Source: Mantamonas sphyraenae
Lineage: Eukaryota > CRuMs > Mantamonadidae
Assembly (NCBI GenBank): GCA_026936335.1
Contig: JAPMXV010000030.1
Coordinates: 124,001 to 188,000, forward strand
Direction of reading: 5' to 3'
DNA length: 64,000 nucleotides
Each line of letters begins with the position of its first letter. Positions within the stretch are counted from its first letter, which is position 1. The notes under the pieces were generated by a model, which was given only the letters and a program-made list of their open reading frames with translations, had not been told where the DNA came from and made no database searches. The position numbers and the translations under genes were made by a program. This document shows positions 10,569 to 22,681 of this stretch, piece after piece.

Positions 10569-13500
10569 ATGTCGCTTGTATGTTGCATCACTCCCCTCCT
10601 CGCTGTTGCTGTTCTCTCCTCACACCCAACCCCTCTGTCCCACTGCTCCTTCTTCTCGCATCAGGTTGTCACAGAGTCGCTGGCCGCCAACTTGGCGATT
10701 ATCACCAGCGCTGTCGGCGCAGCGGGTGGCCTGAGCACAGCCAAGCGCTACATCGAGACAACGTACACCATGTCAACCAAGCGTCCACGTGAACTGGCCG
10801 CTGTACGTATCCTTCCCCACACATTCACCCTCCCGTATCCGTGTCCACACACTGGTGCGGGGGCTCCTGGATCTCTCAGCCCACGAATTCTGACAATAGC
10901 CGCCGCGCGCCGGTGTTTGCGCGTCCCCTCGCTTGTCCCTTCCACAGGTGTTTTCCACGGGTGCCTTCTACTTTGGGTACAACATGATCAACGTCGTCTT
11001 CACCTATGTGCCCGACACAAACCTGGCCTTGCTCATGCGCTCCAGCTTCTTGTTTGCAGCCGTGACAATGGTGAGTCGCCCTCTCACAGGCCGGCACCGC
11101 GCACCGTGCTCGTCCAGCCTCACACAGTACCCGCACCCCCTCCCCCCCCCACAGCTCTTTGGCCCCTTTCTGGTGCTTACGCCCACCAAGCAAATCACGC
11201 TGAAGAAGGACACCTTCTTCAAGCGCATGGTCACGGGCGCTCAGAAGGAGGAAACGCGCACGTTTGCTTTTGTGCTCTTTTGCATCATTACCCTCCTGCA
11301 GGGCTTTGTCGTGTTTTCTCTGTGGACCGTCCTCTCGCAACTGGTCGAGTTGCGTCTCGTGCTGGGTATTGTCATCGGTTACACCCTCGTGTGCCTGTTC
11401 TACCTGGTCATCTTCTACTCCGTCATGATGAAGAAGCCCGTCATCATCAAGGGGATCAACCTCATGGAGCAGATCCGGCGCAACATCATGATTCCACGCA
11501 AGGACGGCACCAAACTCGATCTGCTGGGCCACAAGCATTACGTCAAGGCCTATGTGGGTGTGTTTGCCTTGGCGCTTGTGGCCGCCACCGTCTCGCTCAT
11601 CCTCGTGTTTGTCAACGATCTCAACACCCTGTTTCCGACCCTGGACGGCCTCGGACAGACCATCCTCGTCGGCTTCTTCGCCGTCAACATGATGTGCGTT
11701 GTGGTCTTTTCGCTGTTTATTCTGAACGTCGCCTTCAACCCGGTCTCGCTGTCTGACGTCGTCCTCGAAGACGGCACCATCATCAGCACAAGCATGATTC
11801 GCCTCGCAGCCGTCGTGCGCAGCAGCGACCGCGTCACTCTGGCCAAGAATGGCAGCATCCACGATCCCGACCGCCTGTCCATGGAGACCTCGCTTGCCGA
11901 CACAGCCGCAAACGCACCCACCAAGGCCGGCTACCACGCCAAGTACCTCATGACGGAGGACAAGCACGGCTGGAATGGCAAGATGTTCCAGGACAACGAC
12001 TCGCGCTGCATGTTCTTTGTGTGCACTGGCGACGAGTACAAGGACGCCCTGGGGCGCTTCTTCCTGCATAAAGTGGCCACGATGGACACGCTGGTCAACA
12101 GCCTGTACGCGGAGGACATCAGCAAGTACGCAGCAGACGCATGGACAGCCCAGCTCGACGAGGAGATGGACGCCATCCGCACCGAGTTTTGCGACAAGAA
12201 GAAGCAGGACCAGCTTGCACAGGCCGCTGCAGAATGGCTGGACAAGGATGAAGACGTTAGCTCGCAGGAGCAGATCGTACAGGAGCAGATCGACCAGCAG
12301 GCGACCCAACAGACTGAAGCTGCCCTTGCTGCCCTCAAGCTCCTTGACGACACGTACGACAACCAGCCCAAGCCATTGGCAAACGTCATCCAACAGCCCA
12401 TTCTGGCAACCTCCGGTCCCCACTACCAAGAGCAGCTGCAAACCTGGGGCCAATCCAAAAGCACACGTGATTCCCTGCTGGACCAGATCCGCCTGGGGAC
12501 GCAGTTGCGCACTGCAGAAACGCTGGAGGACGACAGCGTTTCGTCGTCGTCTGGTGGGAGGGTTCCAGACGACCTTATGCACCAGATGCTCGGCTCCATG
12601 CTCCAGAGGCGACAAACGGCGATTGCAGGAGAACCGTACGATAGCGACTCCGACAGCGACTGGGGTAGCGATGGCAGCGGTGGCGGCGGCGGAGGACGTC
12701 GTCATCATTTCGTTTTCGGAGCAACGTCAGAACGGTCGGTGGGAGGGCCACCACCACCGCCACCGCCAGCTGTGCAGGGAGGTACTGTGGGAGGGCCACC
12801 ACCACCACCGCCACCTGTGCAGGGAGGTTCTGTGGGAGGTCCACCACCACCGCCAGCAAACATTCGTTCCGCGGGAGGGCGAGCACCTCCGCCACCGCCG
12901 AGTGCCGTCATCCCTTCTGCGGCGGCAGGGGGTGCCCCGCCACCCATGCCGCCTGGAGGCGGGCGAGGCCAAGGTGGCGCTCACCGTCCCACTGGTAGTT
13001 CCGCTGCTCGAGTCGAGGCCGAGGTGGCAGCAACGCGAAAGATCATGGAGGACAACATCGACAAGGTGTTGGAACGCGGCAGCAAGATCGACGATCTGCT
13101 GACAAAGAGCGACGATCTCTCCTCCACATCAAAGGCGTTCCAGAAGCAAGCAAAGAGCTTGAAGAGCAGCAGCCGCCGCTCCTCACCCAAACCGGCCAAG
13201 AGGTCCGCTGCCCGTCCGTCCCAGCCTTCGTCATCGTCATCGTCGTCATCGTCGACGCCCTTGCCTTCCTCCGTGACAAGTGCACCTGCACCAGCTCCGA
13301 CACCGCCGTCCCTTTCTGTGAGTGCGGCTGCAAGCCAGCCCGCGTCGGGCAGAATGAGCAGCTCTGCTATCGAGGCCATGGCAGGGGAGAGCCTAGAGGA
13401 GTCCATGCCGCGCCCTTCTCGCCAGTCGATCAGGAAGAAGAGCTTGTCTGACAAGCGTCTGATTGCATCTGAGCTCAAGCCGCACGTCCGCGGCAAGCGG

Positions 13501-15324
13501 ATGTCAAGCGATTATCTGGACCGTCGCCGCATGACCAAGGATATCCAGATTGTGCCGCACAAGAAGAAGAAGAAGAAGATGTCGGTGCCCGACTGGCAGC
13601 AGGCCTCTAAGCTGGTGTACCATGGCGTGAGCATCCTCAGCAGGATGCCCATTGAGCTTCAGCGCCGCCCTCAGAGCCTGCGTCGTTCGTTTGCATCGAG
13701 CACTCGCTTTCACGCAGCCCAAGCACTGCAGCGACACGTGCACCTCTCTGGCAACCAGGTGGCCTTTGACATGTGTGATCGCATGCAGCCGTTCTCGCCC
13801 ATGTACGATCAGAGCGAGCAAGCCAATTATGCAGCCGAGATCCACACCCACTGGTTTCCCGTGCATGCGTACGAACCCACAACAGACACAACCGGCGTGT
13901 ATGTCTTCCACGTGCACGTCCTCGAGGCTGCATCGGCAGGCGCCGTGGCCATCGGCTGGCAACGAGTCACCAACGCAATCCGCATCCATTCCGGACGCAT
14001 GGATCTTCAGCTGAGTGACATTGGTTCCATGATGTACACCAGCGATGGCAAGCGCACGCGTGGCAACCTCGATGTCAGCCTGTTTGCCTCTTCCACCTAT
14101 GAGGCCCTGTCGGAACACTCTTCCGATGACGAACCCATTGAAATCGTTGCGGACATGCCTCTCAACCACCCGCCACCCGCACCTCCTGTGCCGGCCAACC
14201 TGTCTCACAGTCATTACTCGCGGACCATCGAACAGGTGCAAGTGCCTCGCGACTACGACCAGGAGATTCCCGTGCTTCGCGACTACGAGGAGGAGTTTGT
14301 CCCCGCGCGTTCTCCGGAACCCGAAGAAGAGACAGCGGGCGATGGCTCTGTGACAGTTCCTTCAAAGGGCCTGGAAGCCACTCCGCCGAGCATGAACCGG
14401 TTCACTCGCTACGGCGATGCTTTCGGACCGGGCGATGTCATCACTGCCTGCGTGGACTACACTCACCGCGTGGTTCGCTTTGCCAAGAACGGCCTGTCCA
14501 TGGGCCCGGCGTTCACCCTTGAGGCAGGCGCTGTGCTTGTTCCCTCCCTCGCCTTTGCCGACACCGCCAAGGTCGAGGTCAGCTTTGGCGAGCCGCCGAA
14601 GCAGATGCCCAACGTATTTGTACTCGAGCGTCACGTACCCTTCCTGCCCCACGTCGATCTGCACGACGCCGAACAGCGTGCGCAGGCCAAGGAGCTGTTT
14701 ACGCGCATCGAACAGAGCATCGACACCTTTTACGCACAGGCTGGCGACCTGGCGGTCTTCCCGGCCATCTTTCAGCTGCGCAACTATGTGCAGGCTGCTG
14801 CCCCTTTCATTCACAAGATGCTGGTCACCAACAACGCCCTGACCTCCACCGAACTGGTCATCCTCCAGGACGGCGCCTCGTCGGTGTTCAACACCCTTCG
14901 TTACATCGCACTCTCCGACGGCATTCAGATGAGCAGCTTGGATACCATTCGCGCCTCGCTCAAGGATCCCGAAGATTTCAGCAGCAGCAAAAAGTCGTCG
15001 GCGTCGGACGACAGCGACAGCGACGACGAGTCTGACGATATGGACAGTGACACGTCGTCCAGTCTGGAAATGTGGGACAGCTGCGACGAGCAGGAACGCA
15101 CGCTTATCAGCGTGGCAGTCGTTGCCATGGCCACCATGCTGTGGACGACCAACACCACGCGCCAGGGAGCGCTTTCGGTCCTCCGTGCAGCCGTGGACCA
15201 CCCTCTCCTCAACGACAGCGACAACGCCCTTGCCCAACCCGCACACGTCCTGTTTTCGTCGATTCAACACCTGCTGCGTCGCTGGGACGGCAAGAAGATC
15301 GCCGACGAACAAGAGAAGGATTGA
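10569..15324 (+). CDS. Polytopic membrane protein with polyproline, R-SNARE-like motif and split SPRY domain
   Basis: Four exons: 10569-10577 (MSL), 10665-10802, 10948-11070 and 11155-15324, all in phase 0, giving ~1,479 residues. About six hydrophobic segments lie in residues ~50-280 (for example FAFVLFCIITLLQGFVVFSL and VFALALVAATVSLILVF). A Gly/Pro region (GGPPPPPPP repeats, encoded at ~12745-12960) follows. Residues ~711-765 read EVAATRKIMEDNIDKVLERG and continue SKIDDLLTKSDDLSSTSKAF, which matches the R-SNARE heptad pattern including the layer-0 Arg of VLER. Residues ~955-1240 contain SPRY strands (YVFHVHVLEA, AVAIGWQR; then GDVITACVDYTHRVVRFAKNG and SFG) split by an acidic insert of about 100 residues. 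A role in membrane trafficking is an inference; the assembly is not a family I know. It ends 4 bp from the next gene's stop. Confidence 0.75.
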
Positions 15325-15328
15325 AGAC

Positions 15329-18300
15329 TCACGATTTGTCCATTTGACGTCCCACATGCAAGTCCAGCTTGCTCTCCAGCAGCGTTTCCATACGGGTCAT
15401 CTTGGTCACCGTGTCTGCCAGCGACGGGAACCGCGTCTGGTTGCGTTCGATTTGTTTGGCAATCTGTTTGAATCGCCGCGTGGCCTCGTGTTGCTTGCGC
15501 TGTGTCGTCTTACGCAGTGCCAGACGAGGAGAAAGATCCTGAGACAGCGAGCTTTCCATGCTGGGGGCATGGCTCATCGTCTTGCTGCTGCTCCTGCTCA
15601 TGGCCTTGCTGCTGCTTCGGCTCTGGCCCTCGTTGGTTGTCTTTCTCGACCCCCCAGCGCCGTTGCTTGCGCCCCGCACAGCTTTGCGCTTGCGTGGCGA
15701 CGCATTCATGCCTGGTGACAACGTACGCACCTCGCCACTCACCGTCCGCGCCGTCGTGACCACAAACTTCTTGGTCAACGACACTCGCATCCGCATCTTT
15801 TCCCACTGCTGCGCAGAAGGCGTACCACCATTGGCTTTCTCCTTCACCAATGCTGGCGTACGAGGGCTCCTTGTCGTCACACCCACATCACTGCCGCCAA
15901 ACTCGGCCAGTGCCAATTCCACAGCCTCTGGCGCCGCCCGTCCTTTGCGCACTGTGCCTGCCCCTGAGCCTGTCTTCTTTCGCCGACGCTTTTTGTTCCC
16001 CCGCATCCGTTCGATTTCACGTTGTTGGGCCTTGGCCTGTCGCTCGTACACTTCCGGTGCGATCTTCTGTGGTCGTCGCTCTTTTTGCTCTTCCAGCATC
16101 TGCGCACGTTCTCGCTGGCCCACAAAGATGGTGGACGATTTGCGCGACATGGCTGGGCTGGACACCATCGAACCAAGACTTTGCATCACCTTCTCCATGT
16201 GCAGTTCCTCCGACGTCTGCTTGCGCATCCCTTCGCCCTCCCGCCCTTCCTCTTCTGACTCCGTCGGTTCAATCAGAATTGCATCCACCTCTTTGACTTC
16301 TTGTGAGTCCCCTGCACCTTGACGCTGCTGGTCAGACTCCTTCTTCGTAGCCTCCGCCTCGCCTTTCTTCGGAGGGGCTGGTTGGCCTGTACCCACAATC
16401 TCCATCGGTGCAGTGCTTTCTTCCTCTTTCGCAGTGGATTCTTGCTCCTCGTTGGCGCTGGTGCCATCTCCTTTCGTCTCGTCGCCATCGCGTTCTGCGG
16501 CTTCGTCTGTGGTCTGATCGAGCCGCGCTGCAAAGCGGCTCGTCAGGTCGTCTGTACTCACCATGCGCACCAAATCATTCCCTGCAGTGCCATCTGCAGA
16601 CACAGATGTGGTCATGGGCGGTGGTTGCTCGTTTTCACCCGGTGTATCTGCGCCCGTGGACGGCGGAACGTTTGAGCGAACGAGCGGCATCCGCACCTTG
16701 GACATGTCGGACTGCCTGCGACGGCGTTCTCGTCGTCGCACAGAGCTCATCGACGCGGTACGTTTGAACTTCATCGCCTGACTGCTGGAAAACATGTGCT
16801 TGGGTCGGCGCTGGGAAAGCACATGATCGCGCACATCCTCTTCCAAGGACTCCATGTCTGCCGCAACGTCATCGCCAACCTCCGAGGTGTACTGCGTTCG
16901 ACGTTCCAGTTCCTCGTCGTCCGATTGCACAAGGTTCTTCTGGTACCTGTCGGTGAACAGATCGCTCAGCGAGGTCTGTTTTCCGAGCTCATGGCGCACT
17001 TTACCGGCCTTTCCAGCCCCAGCCGCCAGCATACGCGACAGAAGCGACTTGTCACTCTTGCGTGACACCACACTGCTGCTTGATCCCTGGATCATCATGG
17101 TGTCCATGCCCACAAGCCGCAACGATCCGGACTCCGTGCTTGCCGGCCTTCCTACGTCAGATGTGGATCCAGAGGTCCCACTGCGGTCGCTGCGCACGCT
17201 CCCAGTCCGACCATGGTCCTGTTGTGGCACCTGCATGTGGTCCACACTGTCCCCGTCGCCCTGGTCCACGCCTCGTGCCGATCGCTGGGCACGACGCTGC
17301 TCCACTTGAGCAATCCGCTCCTTCTCCTTGGTGTCTTCCTCTTCCAACTGCCTCTCCAGTAGGCGGATCTGCTCCAACAGGCGTTGTTCCTGAGCTCGGT
17401 CGTAATCAAAGCCCTCCACGAGTTTGCTGTCCTCCAGCGGCTTAGCCTGCCCCACCGGAAGCACGCCCATCGCTTGGTTTTGCTCTCCGCTCATGCGTCG
17501 CACTTGCACAAAATTGTCCCCTTCCTCCACTTCCTTTAGTGTCATGTACGCATTCAACGAGCCACGTCGGGCCATACGATCGCCCGCGCGCGCCCCTTCC
17601 AATTGCGTCAACCGTTGTTGCAGCGCACCAGGGTCCATTTGCATCCCGTTCGACTCGTCCAGTGCCATTTGCTGCACGGCGGGGGACATGAATGCAGATG
17701 AATCGCTGGAACTGCTCGAGCCACTTCCTTGCAGCAGGCCCACGCGTCCGGAAACGCTGTTCCGCGCGGTGCTCGTTGTCGACGACGGAGAATCCACCTT
17801 GTTTTTGGTCCTTGCTTCCTGTGCAAGTGCAGAACTGGTCTGCTGCTGAAGCTGATGTTGGTGCTGTTGTTGTTGCAGCACTGCTTCCGCAAGAACCTCC
17901 TGTTCTTGCTGTTCCTGCTGTTCCTGCTTGTGCACCTTTTCCTGGGCAAGCATCACCGCTTCCAGACGTTGTTCGCTCAGGTGTTCGTACTGTTGCCACA
18001 GCTGAGCAAGTCGCCGCTTGCGCCGTTCCTTGAGTCTGCGTCGCCTGCGTTCTACAAAGTCATCTTCTTCCTCTTGCCGCCGTGCACGTGGCGTGAAATC
18101 CCTCGTCTCCTCCTCCGTCATTGCATCTCCAAAGTCGATGTCTTCGTCCTCGTCCGAGTCACTGTACTGCAGATGCACGTCCTTGACTGCGTCTCCTTCG
18201 GGTTTGCGCAACCCTAACTTCTCCTCGTCCGAACTGCTCCAATCCGTTTGGTCCAGTGCCTCACTTGCCTCCATGCGTGCTCGTGCGCGCTGTCGAGCAC

Positions 18301-21300
18301 GTTCGCTGCGTCGTCGAGCACGTGCCCGTTGCTTGCGCATTGCTTCCTCCACATCATCCTCCGCCTCATCGTCCTCTTCACCCTCCAGTACTGCTGCCTC
18401 CATGGCCGCTTGTGCCTGTTTACCCGTCAGTGTACTGCTGCGCTCAGCATCTTCATGCAGCTTCTCTTGCCTCAGCTTCGCCTCAGCCACAGATGCCTCC
18501 ATGCGAGCCACTTCCTTTCGCTGGCGTTCCACGCTGCTCCCTGCCTCGCCTCGCTCATCCTCACCCTCGTCCTCCTCATCAGACATCTCCTTCCTGCGCA
18601 GCATCTCACTGAGTTGTTCCCATTTGTCCCGCAGCGTGGTGTCCGAGTCATCCAGGCGCCCGTGCCGGACCGTACGCATCTCGTCCCCCACATCGTCCCA
18701 TTCCTCACTGTCGGCGCGTTGCAACAAACTGTTGCGCACCAGAGGAAGGTAGTCCGTCAACGATTTGCCCTTGTACCGAGGCACAGGAGGACGCTTCACA
18801 GACGACATGCCGTCGCGATACATCGTTGCCAACACCTCGGCGCTGACTGATCCTGCGCCACGCCATCCTCGCTCGCCTCGCTTCAGCTCCTCAGCTTCGC
18901 GTCGTTTGCGCTTCACCTCCTCGTACCGCCTGAGTTTGGCCTCGTATTCGGCACGTTCGCGCTCCAGCTTCTCCAGTCGCCTTCGCTGACGTTCCAGCTC
19001 ACGCTGCCGCTTAAGCTCCAGCAACCTGTCGCGCTTTTGGATCAGCAGTGAGCTGGCCACGGTGAGTGAGTCCAGCTTGGCCTGTTGCTTGTACATGGCC
19101 TCCGATCCGTGGTTGTTTGCGTTCATGCGGTCAAGCTGCTTGTGAAAGTCGTCAAACACTGGGTTGTACCGTGTGCCAAACTGCACATCCTTGGCCTGCA
19201 CACGTTTGTTCAACATCCGTTGTGATTGGCGCTGCTTGGCTTTGACGCGCTTCACCTCTTCCGGCGATGGCCTGGGATATGTGTCCACCTCCAATCGCGT
19301 GGCACTGACGCCCGGGGTGTCCAGGTACTGCGACAGTTCCGTGTCCCACCACGAGCTGTCCGTCGTGTTTGCCGTTGCATGTGTGGCCATGCTCTGCATT
19401 GACGCGTTGGATGTCACTGCAAACCTGTTTTGCCCGCGCAGCGACGGGAAGCGCACGCCACTGCTAGGCGTTTGTTCGGAATCAGCCATGTACATCGACT
19501 CGTCCTCTTCCAAGCTCTCGTCCGTGCGCCATCCGCCTGCATCCCAGTCTCGCCCGTCGTCTCCTTCGCTCTCGGACGAGTCCCATTGGCCGCTGGACAG
19601 ACGCATGCGCGATCGAGGCGACACCGGGCGCGACCGAAGAGCACCTCGGTCGACGTCTGCACGTGAAAAGTACTCTACGTCGTCGTAATCGTCTGAATCG
19701 TAGTCGTCGGAAGAGCTCCACTCATCAGCCTCCAGCGTGTCGATGGCATCGGGCTGAAGCAGCTTGTGCCGCTGCTTGACAGACTTGATGCGTCGCGAGT
19801 ACTGGTTGCCTTTCTTCCACTGCGGGTTGGATCGGTCATGCTTGACGTATCTGCGTGCATACGTCTGGTGATACTTCATGGCCTCCTTGCGAGCAAAGGT
19901 GACCTGTTGCTCCAGTTCTAGCTGGCGCTGCTGCAGGGCTTTGCGTCTGCTCGTGTGCATCACCTGGTTCCAACTGAACCGAGGCTCCTGGCGCAGATCA
20001 CGGGCGCGTTCTTCAGACAAGTAGGCGTGCGAGCGGATGATGCGCAGATGGCTGCCGATGCTCACAGCCAGATCTCCGTCCTGATTGAGGAAGGCCACCG
20101 CGTCGATGGGCTTCCTCAGATTGAATTGCACCTCCAGCTGGTTGTCCTGCGTCCAGATTTTGATGAGGCCGTCGAGGGAGGAGGTTACCCAAATGCGAAG
20201 CAGCGCGCAAAAGTCGATGGACGTCACCTGTGCGTAGTGATCATTTTCCATGGGTCGCATCAGTTCCTCGCCCGTGGCAGTGTCCACCATCTTGAGGAAG
20301 GAGTTTTCCACGCAGCACATGAGCTGGTGGTCGTCAAAGTGGTACAGCGACGGAACCTCCATCTCCACAGGAAGGCTTTGGATGGTGGTGAAGTCGTCAA
20401 GCGAGTGGACTCGGATGCGGTCCTCTGAGACAGAGATGATGTGATTGCTGGCACTGCTGTAGCCGAGAGCCCGGATTGCGGTGGTGTGCAGCCGGTGCAG
20501 TTGATACATGTACTCCTGGTGCGGGTCCAAACACACCAGCGCCCCGTTGCTTGTACCAGCAAGCAGAATGGTGAGTTCCATATTGCGGGCCAGGGCGTTG
20601 CTGATGGTCGAGGCCGCCTTGGATGCAGTGGAAGACGAGCCCTTGGTCACGGCCAGTTTCCGCTTCTCCTTTGCGCCATCGTAACAGTTCAGGATGACTG
20701 GAACTGGCTTGGGCAATGAGGGAATCCTGCTTTTGGCGTGTGGCCAGGGCTCCGGCATCTGTGGCGATGGTTTTGCCCCCGGCACGTTCGTCGGCGCTGA
20801 TCATATCCTTGCCGATGGTGCCAAACTGGGCGCGCTTCGCTGTGACCATGAGGAGGCATGTGAGGCCTGTGCCTACGGTTTCGAGCTGACTGTACAGGGT
20901 GCCGAGGTGGGAGGTTCGCTCGGCCACGTTTGGTTCGTCGTAATCGACGTCGTACACCTCAAGAGAGCCCGTGCTGTTGATGAGAAAGAGCTTGGCTCCC
21001 ATGGCGTCCTGGAGGTATTCAACTCCCTGCTGGGATGAGTTGTAGTCCTGCGGGAAGAACACGGCCTGGTCCTTGAGGGAGGCGCCGTTGAGGAGTCGCA
21101 CCCATCCGTCGCGTGAGAGGGTGAAGAATCCAGGCTTGCCGTTGACGTCACCGACAGGTTTGATGATGGTTGTGGGGGAGGAGCCCTCGCGTACAAACAC
21201 ACCGTGGATGTGTGTGGTGAGGAAGAACTGGACACGGTGTTTGGTGGTGACATAGACGTGGCGGTTGTCGTACAACCCCAGCTGGTAGGCAGGACCAGCC

Positions 21301-22460
21301 AGCGGAATGCTATCGAGCATCTGGGCAGTATCTGCATGCCACAGACGCAAGTGAGAGTCACGGCCGACGCTGTGGAAGAAGCCTGGGACGGGCGAGGCGA
21401 GCAGGCCCGTGACGGCGTGCGTGTGGGCGTCGTGTGCCACGTTGAGCGGCTGTGCGTTGAGGTCTCCAAAAAATTTGATGGTGCCGGACTTGTCTGCGGT
21501 GATGATGAGGTCCACCGAGTTGAGGGGTAGCACGGCAGTGATCTTTGTGTCGTGCACGGCGTCGAGGAAACCCAAGTAGCGCAGACCGTCTGCAATCTCG
21601 TACACGACGATGTTGTTGTAACAAACCACATACAGCTTGTGCAACTTGTGATTGACAGTCTGTTGGAAGTGAGGAGGAGTCAAGGGGAGGGGCATGTGAG
21701 CAGGGGGCGACGTGCGTGCGAAGCTAAACGCAGAAACGGCCATACCATGAGGTGGGCGACGCCTTCAAAAGAGGTCTCGTCCATGGCAATAAGGTAAAAG
21801 TCGTAATTCTGACTTGTGCGCTCGCTTTTGGAAAACTTGTAGATCTGTGGGTGGGCAAACCAGAAAGGTGGGTGGGAAACAAACGCGGTGGGGCAACGGT
21901 CGATGCGATTGGGTGAGCGATTGAGGCGGTGGGAGACGCACGTGGAGAGCACTCACGGCAATAAAGTCGACGCCAGAGACGTAGAGCCACTGGCGCTCCT
22001 TGTGATAGTGGATGCACATGATGGGCTTTGTGCATTCAGTGTCCTCGGCCTCGACGGCAAAGTGTCCCGTGAGGATGAGGAGCCTGTAGTCAAAGGTACC
22101 TGCGACGTAGACGCCGAGGTCATCGATGTAGGTGCAAGTGGTAACTTTCATGTCGGGCACGCGGACATGGTTGACATATTCCGGCCGCTTGCTGTCCCAG
22201 AGGGAGAAGCGCGCTTGACGACGCAAATGGCGTGTCATGAGCATGTGCTTCCACTTGTCGTAGAAAGACTGGACGATGGGCACGCGCGCAGGAATGATGT
22301 ACTCCCAGGCGAGCTCAAAGTAGTTTGGGAGCTGTGTGGTGGATGTCTGCGCAGGTTGTTTGCGCAGCAGACACACAGACGCGTCCTGGTCGTCAAAGAG
22401 CTCCGGATCCGACAACGTCGAGTCGTCAGACTCGTCATCGGAGTAGGTCTCGATGGACAT
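15329..22460 (-). CDS. Very long WD-repeat and coiled-coil protein (frame interrupted near 20.7 kb)
   Basis: Minus-strand exons are 22460-21957, 21844-21746 and 21659-15329, for ~2,300 residues. The first ~650 residues contain WD-type beta-propeller repeats (KITAVLPLNSVDLIITADKS; GFFHSVGRDSHLRLWHADTA; ITSIDFCALLRIWVTSSLDG, then LIKIW). The remainder is long, charged helix: Arg/Glu-rich coiled coils, poly-Gln near 17.85-17.95 kb, and disordered Ser-rich stretches. This layout is typical of large scaffold or axonemal WD proteins (WDR87-like), but I cannot assign an orthologue. Between 20,760 and 20,700 the frame shifts by one extra base without room for an intron like those nearby; removing one A of CAAAAG would join TRQ to SRIPSLPKPVPVILN. 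Its stop lies 4 bp from the convergent neighbour's stop. Confidence 0.75.
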
Positions 22461-22681
22461 GACGGCGAGGGGGAATGTGGTTTGCGCGCAGGAAGCGGGT
22501 TGTTGTTGGGCCTGGGTTTGTTTGAGTGGGCCAGAGCAGCGGGAACAATGGCATAACCGAGCTCCAAGGGGAGGGGTTGTCCAATGGGCAATTGAGGGTA
22601 AGGTTTGGTCGGTTCCACAGAGCGTGATGGAGTGCACAGCAGATGAGGGGCTGCGCACGCGCAGGCAAGGAAACGACGCAG

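Noticed and set aside
10933-11154. Reading the membrane-protein gene straight through from 10933
   Set aside because: The frame crosses two clear introns (GTACGT...CACAG and GTGAGT...CACAG) whose removal joins hydrophobic segments in phase.
12705-12984. Minus-strand Gly/Trp-rich ORFs opposite the polyproline region
   Set aside because: They are antisense shadows of the GGPPPPP repeats in a gene with clear domain support on the plus strand.
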